A stretch of 64,000 nt of DNA from Schistosoma mansoni (Eukaryota; Platyhelminthes; Trematoda; Strigeidida; Schistosomatidae), in the NCBI RefSeq assembly GCF_000237925.1, contig NC_031495.1, forward strand, positions 32,774,706 to 32,838,705. Reading direction: 5' to 3'. Below, piece after piece: positions 51,920 to 59,987 of the stretch; position 1 is the first letter of the stretch, and each line of letters begins with the position of its first letter. Position numbers and translations under genes: made by a program. Under the pieces are notes generated by a model. It was not told the DNA's origin. It made no database searches and was given only the letters and a program-made list of their open reading frames with translations.

Positions 51920-54900
51920 GAAAATGTAAAAACAACGCAGCTTCCACTCTAAACCATTTAATTGTCACTGATCACTTAACTATTCCATACTGTAATATAA
52001 AGATGATGTGTAGCATGTATCTAGACTTGGTGAAACAGTATATGTTTAAAAATTCATAAAAAAAACCCAAAGAACTCATATTTTTCTACTATGCCAGGTA
52101 TAAAGGTATTAATTAAATGTAGTTATATGATGTGAATGATATACATAATTTCAGTTAAGTAAACCTTTCACATATTTATAATATAGAACTTACATCTGCA
52201 AGAATTTGTATACCATGATGAATTTGAATTTTCATTGAGATTTACAAGATGTAATTTATAGACAAGTGGATCTGGGGTAGATGATACACCTAAGCATACT
52301 GTAGGCAAAGTTTGATTTGGATTAATTATTAAATCGAAATTAAGCAACGGATTAGGCATACACGGTACTTCAACCTGAATAATTTTTTTGAAAATAAAGC
52401 AACAATAATTAGGTAGTTGTACAAAAAAACATGTGAATAATATGCGTAGATTTATTGGGAGAGTTAATTTCTCAAACACAATATATTAGGAAGAAATCAA
52501 TTTTAAAAATCATGTGTTGGTTCGCGGTGATTTTCATGAACTTGAAATATGGATTCTGTCAAAGTAGACTTACTGTTAGGACAGCAGCTTAAATTGGCAA
52601 GCACCGAGGATCGCATCAACCGCATCATTTATTATACTTATATTCACCGTTGCACTATCTATCGGTAGTATTTCAAACAGCATTGCAGAGCTCGACTACC
52701 AACTAGACTCTAATGATACATCTAATACATAATTTTAACGATAGGAAGATTTTTTAAATTTAACTTGGTGGAGGAGGACGATGCATGGAGGACTCAACTG
52801 CTGCTTTGAAAACTGGATCCGACTGAATAAGAGAAATATTGTAAAATAATCTTATCATAGGACCCATGCGATCGCGCATATAATATCATGCCAGGAGTTT
52901 GTAGATAAGTAACTATTTAATACACGGTACACAGATGTTTGAGGGTGGTAATAGGTGATATTGCTAATGAATACCTATGAATAAGTTAGTTTTCAACACG
53001 ATAACATCCTACTTCACTCGGGAAGTAAAAGCAATTCTAAAGTCCAAACGATCCATCAGAGGCCAGATCATGTGGTACCTCTGAAATTCGACCCTACCAT
53101 GCCTAGTCCATAGCATTTGACCTCACTGCCGTGCACAAAAAGAAGTCAATATCACCGTACTGGTATAATGAAGAGTGGTACTTAGTCAGAACCTGCCTCA
53201 GTAGACAAAATCGTTGCGATCAGTGCAAATCTGTTGGTCACTGAGATGGGAATTGCCACTTAGTACACACTCGATTCTAGCTTTGACGTAAAAAAGGTTT
53301 AGATTCAAACTTGTAGGAAGCTTTTTAAGTTTGTTTGAGACATGTCAGATCACAGCCCACAGACAAGAGGAATTTTCATACAGTGAGTATTAACGAGTAG
53401 TCACCTCGGTTGCAGCTATACACAACTTAAGACATTACCAGCATATCACCAGAGCTTTGGAACGTGGGTAAATCCCAGAGTGAGTGAGCTGTTCGGACGA
53501 CTTGTTGGGTACAATTGCAGTGTACTATACGCTTTTAGGAAACCATGTTCACACAAGTGTACTACTTAACATAGGCTGATCTAAACTTACTCGGAAATGA
53601 TTGGTTCGATTGACTGAAGTTATCCGATATGCTCTTAGGTACCATATGTAACCCAATGAAACAATCGTGTGAATCAGAGGATTATCCTATCATCGAAGAG
53701 GAAAAAATTACAGGAGTGCTTTCCATAGAGGAATACCTAGAGTACCATTTGTCAAATGGTGTTCGAGCTTCACTAGTGTCGGCTACAGACATATAATACG
53801 AATACAGTAAGGAATTGTTAATCCAGAGGTTCAGATTTATTTAGAATGGATGATCACCGAATCTTCTTGATGTAGAGCCAAAGAAACTCCTTAACCAATA
53901 TAAACCATTATGCATTGTGGATAATTGTTATCTTTATGGATAAATATAACTCTCCAGTTACTGATAGATCTCTTTTTTGTCGGAACGAAGTTTCGGACAT
54001 CATACTGTTAGACGTGTTACAATTTACCTATAAGCACTCTTATCAGTTTTTCTGGAGAAAACCTCATCACACACATCCGTTCATCGCTATACCGTCCTCA
54101 GTCAACAAAACTAGCGGAGCAACTTGTGGACACACTCAAAAGGAACTGTTGAAATCGGAGGGGGACAGTCGAGATACTGCACAACCTTTTACTTATGTAC
54201 GATACAAGATTCAAAGACTCACTTTCGAGTCGAAAAGCGACAGCAGAAATCCTAATAGGCCGCGAATTGGGAAGTTACCAAAAAGGACTAGCTGTGATAA
54301 AGTGGTACCATTGTAAGCCTCTATGATCAACATCGGATCTCCAGTATACCTGAGACTGCAGACCAAAGCATGGCACAGACAGAGTGGTCAATAATTGGGA
54401 GATGAGTTCAGGTAATATATGAGGTGGCGGTTGGAAGGGACAAATGGAAAAGGCATTTTAATCAGTTACGATGATGCGTAGTGGCGAAACGTACGATACC
54501 AATAAGCAACTTACAGATGGAGATAGTGACAGATACTTTCAGTCTACTAATAATAGAATGACAAAGTAGAAAGAAGTATAGAAATGATACAGCTATGGCA
54601 GATAGACCTACGTCGCAGATGGTTAAACAAACGAGGGAGGTGAACGGTTCGATTTTAAGTGGACCCACGATAATTACAACATTAAATAAGTGTTAGGGAT
54701 ATTAAATATTCAAATACAACGCATTAGGAAGTAATCAGTATTGGAATTCACATATTGATTAAAGCGGTTTTTGTTTATTTATTTTCAGTGCACTTTGATT
54801 ATACCAACTGATTCCGTGTGAATTCTATTCATTTGACCTATAGTGCACTTTCATTAATTCACTATGACTTTTTGGTAAGGTGACATTTATTCCGTTTGAA

Positions 54901-57900
54901 AAGTTTCCTAAGTAATGATCACTGAAAGTATTCATTATGTAATTGAGTGGACTTGAACATGAATCATTTTTCTTCGGTATCTAACAATAAGGATTTTAGA
55001 CAGGCTAGAACTTCTGTCATTAGTGGACGGTGAAGAAAGAAGTGGATAAGTAACAATCATATTTCATTACCATTTTTAACTCGGAGTTTCTAATTGATAG
55101 CATAACTTAAAGACGTATTAAAACTTTACGTAGATTTATCAAAAAGTAGTAGCTAAGGGTAATGTTGCCTAGGTTTGCCGATAAATTTGATGATTGATGG
55201 CAGTCGCCAAGGTATCCAGAAGATTCGCGTTTGGTGCTAATTGACAACCGTCAGTAAGAAATATATGTGTTAATCCGAGGAAACTGATTTTTTTTTTAAT
55301 TATCATCATGTAAAATGCATAAATCAGTCAGTCTGTCAGCTACAACGTAGTACCAGGCACGTTTATGCATCGGTTCAAATTGACAAACCTCATTAGCACA
55401 ACAATATCAACACCAAATTCATAGAAGTAGTTACTTCAATGGTAGTAATATACAAAAGAAAGATTGTGTATAAGGATATAATAAAGGAAGAAAGAATTAG
55501 TTCGTGGAAAGAAAGGTATAAAGCAATTTTAATCTCACGGTTTAAGGGAAGACAAAGAGTTTATACACCTGCGTCTTTGTGATCGATTCTGAGCCACGTC
55601 ACCTAGAGTCTCTATCCGTTGGTCACGATAGTCGCGAAGACCCCAACCAAGTAGTCTACATCTACCAACATGGCTCAGACTAGAAGTTAGTGACTTTATG
55701 GACTGATGCTTCATTTTGGTTTCGTCGCCCCTAACTTTGTCCCAGCTGTTTCCAATACCAGTCAGCATTGCGCGTCGTGGTAGTTGGTGTTCAGGCATAT
55801 GTAACACGTGGCCCAACCATCTCAGTCGATGAAGATTCAAGACCTCATCAACTGATTTACCATCATTCCTTAATACCCTGCGTCTAACTCCACTATTACT
55901 TACACAGTGATCCCAACAGATGCGAGCAATATTTCTAAGACATCTGTGGTCAAATACTAGTAACTTACGAGTATCTTCTACCTTTAATAGCCACGTTTTT
56001 CAGTCGTTAAGTAGAACAGAACGAACTGATGAGCAATATACTCGTCCTTTAATTGATAGACGGATATCTCGACTTCGTCATAGGTGACGTGAGTTGGCAA
56101 AGCCAAACGATCTTTCTGAATCCGTGCACAGATTTCGTCAGACACCAACCCATTAGGACTGATCAGACATCCGGGATAAGTGAAGTTGTCAGCGCATCCG
56201 ACTAGTTCACTCCCTATCCCTAATTCAGGTGTGGACGCCGGCCAGTCCTGAAGCAACAATTTGCATTTAGAGAAGGTGAGGAGTATCCGAAACATCCTGG
56301 CATTGTAGCTCAATGCTATCAAAAGACTGCATTTTATCAGCGTCTTCGCCAAACAGGACTACGTCATCTGCGTATTCTAAGTTGGTAAGCGGACCTCCTG
56401 GAAGGAGGTCAATTCCTGAAAATTCAGTCGACGAGAACGTTATTTCGATCAGTAGTTCTATGATGAAATTAAACAGAAATGGAGATAGTATGAATACGAT
56501 AGGAAGACCTCAATTTATCTAGTTATTTTCTTTTATTAATAATTCTAAGTTCTGATGGATTAGGAAGTCAACGACAACCTATCTAGGTACCACAGTAACT
56601 ATGCAAACATCCATTATTCTCTGATTGGTTCTTTCCAGTACAATTTTGGTATCTTATGTTTCCAAGGTTATCGTTGATACTGCATAAACAGATTTATAGC
56701 ATTATGTTTTCAACCTCGCCTGGGAATAGAAAAGCTCTACTGTCACAAAGCTCCTCTCCTCTCTTATCCTCATGCTAAGGAAAATACGATTGAAGTGCTG
56801 TTAATTACGTAGCGGAAGCACCATGTTATGTGTAAAGAAAAGCGGGGAATTTGTTCTAGATTTTAACCAGCTAGGAGTAAGATATTCCGAAATGAATATT
56901 GAAAATCATAATTGTGATGCGGTGAAAAAAGTAACACTACCTAAAAGTATTAACTATGATTCTTTACAAATACTTGAATTAATGCTGATTCTTCATCCAA
57001 AGTGTTTACGATTAATTGTTACCACTTAAGACTTTAACAAATAATTTGTGCTTTTCACTTAATTTTATTTAATACACTAACTATATATATTGTATCTATT
57101 AAAACAATCACAAAATCTGTCGTGAAAAACCGAAACAATGGTCTTCAGGGGTTCACAAGTTGATGTCAGTCTGTGACGAAAACTCTCATTAGATGATCAA
57201 ATTGTTTGAAGCTGGTTAAAATGGGGAGATTAACTAACACTTTCTATAGGTTATTTTAAAAACAAGTATTGTAAACAAAACAGCTTACAAACTTAGGACT
57301 GACTGATACTATGTAAATAAAAACATGATCATAACATAGATATGTGTTACTGATGTGACGGACAGACATTTATTGAGAACTAGGAAACACTGGACAGCTA
57401 TTACGTCCTAATGTGAGACTCCTCAACAGTGTGCACCCACGAACCCACAATCATGGATGGAACCCAGGACCCTCAGCTTGCATGCAAACACCTGATTTCT
57501 AGACCGTTGAGCCGCAATCGATTGGCGTATATGAATAACTTCAACTAAATCTATATTGGAGCCCAGTGTTAACGCGTGAGATCGAGGGTCCTGAGCTTAA
57601 TCACCAGTTGTAGGTTTATGTGCACTGATGAGAAGTACCGTACCAGGACTTAATGGCCGTCCGTGCTTTCGGCTTTAAGTGGATATCTAGCTTATACTGA
57701 TTCTTAATATCAATACCAATCAATAATCTCCACAAACCTCTACATCCATAAGTTGTTAAGGGAAGTGAGTAGTTTATGAATATCCATTTATTAAGATAGT
57801 CAAAACCTGTGTCGCTCCAGTGTAGACAATGTAAGATAGGATACATAGAGGTTTGATTCAAGAATTCATCAATCGTTTATCCGAAGAATTTCGAAGAACT

Positions 57901-58328
57901 ATAGATCAAAAAACTTGTTTCATGTCCACTGAAAATGAACAAGATGGTGTAGATTTATTCAATATTCCTTTTGTTGTTACTGATACTTACTGATATATAA
58001 GAATTCAAAGTTCTATAATTATGGTTGTAAAGTGTACCGAATAAAAGATATTAGGTTCTATTTTTTTCCACTTATTGCAGGGTTTAGTTCATAGGCTAAA
58101 ATTTAAAAACGGGATTATGAAATTACATATATATATATATATATATATTCACATAGACTTACACGTTTCACTTCAATAAACGTATTCCTTGGATTATACC
58201 ATTCCATAACGAGGATGCTTTTATCAATAGCACCACATAAATATTTCATCCCTTTAAATTGATTACGTACCACAGTTGCTATATAACAACCTCGTGTGTC
58301 TGGAACTTTGACAGTTGGTTGAAAACGC
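31813..58328 (-). CDS. MAP4K3/5-like (GCK-family) kinase, 3' part: citron-homology domain
   Basis: Seven exons in coding order are 58163-58328, 52194-52374, 41591-41659, 36844-36939, 33418-33485, 32250-32305 and 31813-31900. All are GT/AG with matching phases and give 240 residues plus TGA. The peptide follows the C-terminal CNH domain of MAP4K3/MAP4K5-type Ste20 kinases in order: KVPDTRGC, VVRNQFKGMKYLCGAIDKS, TLPTVCLGVS, VNLNENSNSSW, SIVRLHDSVLAFHTHG, VTQDIDDDKHVYRLLGSDR, VESRPSDDPMSNSN and a C-terminus LVGHEDSS. These kinases act in stress/JNK and nutrient signalling; the CNH domain mediates protein contacts. The kinase domain and the rest of the CNH domain lie upstream, outside or undetected. 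Introns are 5788, 10534, 4651, 3358, 1112 and 349 bp, and several hold mobile elements. MAP4K3 versus MAP4K5 cannot be separated here. Confidence 0.88.
33846..34150 (+). repeat. Solo-LTR-like repeat, copy 2
   Basis: This 305-bp unit starts TGTGGTG and ends CACTACA and is homologous to 7226-7527 over its whole length, same strand. It carries the palindromic CTACTTATG...CATAAGTAG block near its start. It sits in a kinase-gene intron, with no clear target duplication. Confidence 0.5.
34628..34800 (-). mobile_element. Decayed LINE 3'-UTR fragment
   Basis: The segment begins CAGTCAGTCAGTTACAACGTAG, the complement of the (CTGA)n tail and TACGTTGTAGCTGAC end of the LINE at 43295-47210, and continues with diverged 3'-UTR sequence. 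No coding part is present. Confidence 0.45.
37335..41209 (+). mobile_element. Full-length RTE-clade LINE with 12-bp target duplication
   Basis: The 3875-bp element is flanked by TCAGTGCTTTCT at 37323-37334 and 41210-41221. It has a 5' untranslated region of about 660 bp, a single long ORF, a short 3' UTR and a microsatellite-like AAATAAATAAATA tail. It lies in a kinase-gene intron in antisense orientation to the gene. The perfect duplication and open ORF point to a recent insertion. Decayed relatives lie at 9118-9531 and 11722-20220. Confidence 0.95.
37999..41049 (+). CDS. LINE ORF: AP endonuclease plus reverse transcriptase, intact
   Basis: The protein has 1016 residues. The N-terminal apurinic-like endonuclease shows FNVRTL near residue 24, LSETRIQD near 53, GDLNAQVG near 178, QIDHIAIS, and SDHALV near 275. 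The reverse transcriptase shows VPIFKKGSRCSCNNYRGISL, QAGFRSGRGCIDH, FLDIRAAFDSLDR (first catalytic Asp), GVRQGCPISPFLFN and EYADDIVLL near 736 (catalytic DD). The C-terminal region with ACETWPL and RLRWLGHVLRM is typical of RTE-clade LINEs. The endonuclease nicks target DNA and the RT copies the RNA there. No stop or frameshift was seen, and all catalytic motifs are present, so the copy could be competent. The first in-frame ATG was chosen as start. Confidence 0.93.
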   Translation: MLPPIMNTEAVFLKPRTPFKLASFNVRTLMHIRQQIGLAMSLEGLNVDVCCLSETRIQDSSEVLQIRSPSVASKSLFHVRLSGDPVASSSGLAGVGVALSARAEAALIDWIPINSRLCAVRLESSIKVRRNRREKRCLFVISAYAPTNCSPDAIKDEFYHQLTVLLQKARSTDIVVLAGDLNAQVGRLGTEESRLGGRWGLVGHRTDNGDRLLQLCTDHNLLLASTNFRHSHRRCATWRPPSASQAWTQIDHIAISYRWRGCVQDCRSFWSTYLESDHALVCANLTLLFSGRRIDHHQRIDISKLAATSVASKYRAELASRLATTPPKSIDEHWLHLHDAMKMASKAACGFAKRPAYKHWVSSGSLQLMEARRSTPGDREFDHKRRLLRNEIGQSLRKDREAWWSERANEMEAAAASGNCRKLFQFIRATGSKKSGVSETIYEDDGMPITNISRRLGRWAEFFEGQFNWPAAPATSTSLSCPPWPVTTVPPNEAEVRKGLQLLKRYKSPGPDDLPPALFKDGGDFLTKELTVLFGKVWEQESVPTSWNESIVVPIFKKGSRCSCNNYRGISLLSIASKLLASIILRRLFKTRERLTREEQAGFRSGRGCIDHIFTLRQMLEHRHTYRRPTIVVFLDIRAAFDSLDRTVLWDCLLKKGVPEKFINILKALYTNTSGRVRAYNHLSPLFHSSSGVRQGCPISPFLFNLAIDDILETALVDVSNGGVDLLPGERLLDLEYADDIVLLCDNAQGMQSALNQLAISVRRYGMCFAPSKCKVLLQDWQDSNPVLTLDGEEIEVVEKFVYLGSYISAGGGVSDEIGARIMKARAAYANLGHLWRLRDVSLAVKGRIYNASVRAVLLYACETWPLRVEDVRRLSVFDHRCLRRIADIQWQHHVSNAEVRHRVFGRRDDNSIDVTILKHRLRWLGHVLRMSSQRLPRRALFADSGTGWKKRRGGQCMTWCRGMKESCKGLASVGPSRLLGWGPRDGATQWLETLSDMAQNRSQWRSCCNLLLLST
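41378..41530 (-). repeat. Sm-alpha-type SINE with decayed hammerhead motif
   Basis: On the minus strand, a Pol III-like block with GGATCCGAGTCCC (B-box-like) is followed by a hammerhead-like core at about 41393-41451. The core reads CGAACGAGTCTC, then AATAAGG, GGAAC, and GTGCATCCTGGATTTTAC. The last block corresponds to the cleavage-site side of the known schistosome hammerhead (GTCCTGGATTCCAC). The conserved CTGATGA core is mutated, so this copy should be inactive. It lies in a kinase-gene intron. Confidence 0.55.
41660..43294. other. Kinase-gene intron sequence, no feature
   Basis: AT-rich intron between the exon at 41591-41659 and the LINE at 43295. No exon-like or repeat structure was recognised. 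Confidence 0.4.
43636..44949 (+). CDS. LINE endonuclease ORF (N-terminal half)
   Basis: The ORF has 437 residues. A Pro/Ser/Thr-rich N-terminal stretch is followed by an AP-like endonuclease with FNVRTLCQIG, VSETRIQD, GDFNAQVG, QIDHIVIS and SDHALI. It ends shortly after the endonuclease, where the homologous LINE ORF at 37999-41049 continues into the RT. The last about 25 residues look like out-of-frame sequence, so a one-base shift near 44870-44880 has split the original ORF. Confidence 0.85.
   Translation: MKNGANTKTTHKKVVCDRPQAVVPWALRSRSQVIKTTSNPISFSGTSRRILPRCGQPGSDNCPHTSNSTQDHCIHNQSPSSIPTIPSTLTFNTKLPLSVSSSSVTMANDSSARNTVPGLLNPRSKLHIGAFNVRTLCQIGQQASLAKTLESRTIDVCCVSETRIQDPSVVIHLTSPRQNGQPTKYTLRVSGDPLASSRGLAGVGIALSTRAEQALLEWIPVNSRLCAVRLNGSVRTRKDRDTRRCLFVVSAYAPTDCSHDEVKDDFYRKLSELLQKAKRSDIVVVAGDFNAQVGSLNQTERHLGGCFSIPAQRTDNGDRLLQLCSDNRLFLASTNFKHKERHRLTWRPPAPNQRWTQIDHIVISHRWRGSIEDCRSYWNTCLDSDHALIRARICLHLNGRRKSTLRRRIRIELEDEKAKCEFPETTEFTSRQFCKRD
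44867..47017 (+). CDS. LINE reverse transcriptase ORF (C-terminal half)
   Basis: The ORF has 716 residues and overlaps the endonuclease ORF by 83 bp in another frame. RT motifs: VPIYKKGSKSSCDNHRGISL, QTGFRPGRSCIDH, FLDLKAAFDSVNR, GVRQGCPLSPFLFN, EYADDIVLFG. The C-terminal GCETWPL and RLRWLGHVLRMPEHRLPRR match the other LINE. All catalytic Asp residues are present. The apparent start Met is probably an internal residue exposed by the frame break. Confidence 0.88.
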   Translation: MNWRTKKPNANFQKQLSSHLGSSVNETDPDTAWKDTRTAVETAVTSISHLNHRAPKNQWISFKSISLMDSRKLIPSGSEHDEERKQIRSRLTKSLRNDREQWWATKAKEMEKAATVGNTRQLIRLIKETRIKKSSVSETISEKDGTLICSQPKRLERWAEHFKEQFSWPSATVQLPTIPRKPEWNIEVGPPTLLEVQKAIGNLKRGRAAGPDGLAPEVFKYGGPILAIRLTNILAKIWETDVIPSDWSQSLIVPIYKKGSKSSCDNHRGISLTNIVSKILASIIIGRLTKTRELQTRENQTGFRPGRSCIDHIFTIRQVLEHRHVYRRPTMIVFLDLKAAFDSVNREVLWQCLSLKGVPEKYINLVKALYSNTISRVRAYGELSYDFTTSSGVRQGCPLSPFLFNFIIDLLLEITLSSTEFTGIDLLPGGPLSDLEYADDIVLFGEDADKMQSLLLELSNNARMFGMRFSPSKCKLLLQDWPASTPELRIGSEVVERVDNFTYLGSLISPNGLVSDEISARIQKARLAFANLRHLWRRRDIRLSIKGRVYCAAVRSVLLYGCETWPLRVEDTRRLLVFDHRCLRNIARICWDNRVSNSEVRRRVLGDDGKSVDEVMNLHRLRWLGHVLRMPEHRLPRRAMMTSIGDGWKRVRGGQTKTWHQCLKSLTSSLSHVGRCRLPGWGPRDYRNQWLETLGDMAQNRSQWRRCIHSLSSLKL
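47218..49929. other. Kinase-gene intron sequence, no feature
   Basis: AT-rich intron DNA. I saw no exon with supported splice sites and no recognisable element. Confidence 0.4.
49930..49961. repeat. (TA)n microsatellite
   Basis: About 16 uninterrupted TA units in a kinase-gene intron. Confidence 0.95.
50850..50901. repeat. (TA)n microsatellite
   Basis: About 26 TA units, the longest such tract in the window. Other shorter tracts lie near 51888-51916, 58124-58149, 60539-60563 and 63282-63298. Confidence 0.95.
52930..54400 (+). mobile_element. Gypsy-type retrotransposon fossil
   Basis: Plus-strand remnants in order: a gag zinc-knuckle-like CDQCKSVGH motif near 53.2 kb, a protease-to-RT spacer with ADLNLLG-like sequence near 53.6 kb, and an integrase-like stretch near 54.1-54.3 kb. 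The RT and RNase H parts are largely missing and no LTR was recognised. It is old, with many breaks. It lies antisense in a kinase-gene intron. Confidence 0.6.
55317..56490 (-). mobile_element. 5'-truncated LINE (43-47 kb family)
   Basis: On the minus strand it starts within the RT, just before LPGGPLTNLEYADDVVLFGE. It continues through the C-terminal RLRWLGHVLHMPEHQLPRR block to the 3' UTR and a CTGA-like tail near 55325. Several stops and frameshifts are present. It is a typical dead 5'-truncated copy, in the same orientation as the kinase gene and within its intron. Confidence 0.85.
57370..57515 (-). repeat. tRNA-headed SINE with decayed hammerhead, copy A
   Basis: On the minus strand, a tRNA-like head GCGGCTCAACGGTCTAG (A-box-like) is followed about 30 nt later by GGGTTCCATCC (B-box-like). 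Then comes a hammerhead-like body CTGTTGAGGAGTCTCACATT, AGGAC, GTAA and CTGTCCAGTG. Relative to a working hammerhead, the core CTGANGA and the GAAA block each carry a change. The 3' end has AATAAATGTCTG. Confidence 0.55.
57545..57690 (+). repeat. SINE with decayed hammerhead, copy B (opposite orientation)
   Basis: On the plus strand, GAGATCGAGGGTCCTGAGC (B-box region, mutated) is followed by GTGCACTGATGAGAAGTACC, then CCAGGAC, TTAA and GGCCGTCCGTGCTT. The CTGATGA half of the hammerhead core is intact here but the GAAA half is lost. It faces copy A head-to-head with about 30 bp between. Confidence 0.5.
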
Positions 58329-58792
58329 CTTAAATATGATAGTATGCATGTAAAAGAGAGGAAGATTAAACAGACATTAAAATCCGATAACATCTTTTCA
58401 CCACCCACCCACCCACCCCCACATTCCCCCCTCCTCGATAGAGGAAGAAGGCGTGAATGTTTAGCGTAACGTCAATTATTTAAACGTAATTTAATGTAGT
58501 AAACTAGTTACCTTTGTGACAAAGGTAAGTGGTATTGTAACAATAGGCAATTTCCAAAACGTACCGAAGAGAGAAGTAATTTTTTAAAAAATAACACAAA
58601 AGAAAAAAGAACAATCATCTGATTATTTAATTTGAAAAAAGATCTATTAGAGTGGGTTATCTAAACAATAGCAATCGATGAAGGAGACAAATTTCTAATT
58701 AAACTCTAATCCATCACAAATGTGTGTATTAGGCTTCCAATTAAAAGTTCTTTCGCTGACTAAAACCAAGTGGTGGTTCGAACCTACTGTCT

Positions 58793-58905
58793 GACAGCTG
58801 AAAACTTAGTGTATTTGATCACTAAGTTACTAACTAGATTTACGTAATGTCTAATCGCTAGATCAATCGACAAATATGAGATAAACTTAATTCATTATTT
58901 TAAGA
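58793..58905 (+). repeat. 113-bp direct repeat, left copy
   Basis: It is nearly identical (about three differences) to 59874-59987. It contains a perfect 9-bp inverted repeat AACTTAGTG...CACTAAGTT with an 8-nt loop. The flank just upstream has GGTTCGAACC, a B-box-like motif. Confidence 0.85.
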
Positions 58906-59873
58906 AAACTTTACTTGACAGCGTTAATGAACGTTTCCTCTCCCATAGGAAATTAACCAAGTTGTTGTTCAACTTTTCTTCGACTATCGTCCGATGCATC
59001 AAAGTACTTTTTATGATTCTTACATTTTCATACATCGAAACGATTGTGTAGATTAACATATGGTACAATCCTATTTTTTTCAGTTGCGGAAAAACCCCGC
59101 TCCATTTAACTGTCTGATCTGTTCATTAGTTTACAGATTATACATGGTAACTTAACACACAGATTATAAAGCACATTACATATTGCTATTTTACTATATA
59201 TAAATAAATAGAATGAAATAATTTTAACTGATCACATAAAATTTTGCATTTTGTTTAGTTGTATTTCAGTAATCATCATAACACTCATTCATCAATCGTC
59301 ATCATATGGCAGATCAATAATTTAAAACAAGCTGTTCAAAACTAGTTAAATAGATTAATTTAAAAAGGCACATTTTTTGGTTGTTATGATGTTCGCTATC
59401 AAAATTGTACATGCACATTCACTTAGTTATTCACTGAAAACCGTATCTTGTTTTTTTCTTATAGTTAGACACAATGGATGACTAATTTACTAAAGTTGTT
59501 TTTTTATGTAACAAATTTCAAATGTTGTTTAGTGGCGGTAAGCATCATGCCGATTAGGTTTGTGAATTTTGAAGAGGTCCTAAACACAATTCCACGGGAG
59601 AGTATTGAGTCGTGGATGAGCGATTCCGAGCTGTCACAACTTACGAAACAAAACAGAACTGTCTGATACATTTTGGTTTTCATTGGTTTTAAAATTAATG
59701 TTACTTTATGACAAAGACTATAAATAGATTCATAATACTGAATGACCAAACGTTTTTGGTGAAAATGTATTCCTTGAGTTAGATAATTTAATCCCGAGGC
59801 CTTGTTTTTAGAGAATACGAACTTATCAAAATCATTGATCTTTTATAACAATAAAAATTATCTCTACTATTTC

Positions 59874-59987
59874 GACAGTTGAAAACTTAGTGTATTTGAT
59901 CACTAAGTTACTAACTAGATTTACGTAATGTCTAAACGCTAGATCAATCGACAAAATATGAGATAAACTTAATTCATTATTTTAAGA
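59874..59987 (+). repeat. 113-bp direct repeat, right copy
   Basis: This is the partner of 58793-58905, same orientation, 968 bp further on. The sequence between is AT-rich and holds only a 62-codon frame at 59478-59666 that I do not recognise. The pair could be two insertions of one short repeat or the ends of a decayed element. Confidence 0.85.

Noticed and set aside
53915-54316. 133-codon frame as a host gene
   Set aside because: Its composition and order match a decayed gypsy element around it.
57629-57665. A working hammerhead ribozyme at the CTGATGA motif
   Set aside because: The GAAA half of the core is replaced and stem II pairing is imperfect, so self-cleavage is unlikely.
58770-58785. 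A tRNA gene suggested by GGTTCGAACC
   Set aside because: No acceptor stem, A box or anticodon arm at proper spacing; only a B-box-like sequence in a repeat.
59478-59666. 62-codon frame between the direct repeats, ending in an acidic, polar stretch
   Set aside because: Too short, no splice context or recognised domain. Kept only as a remark under the direct repeats.
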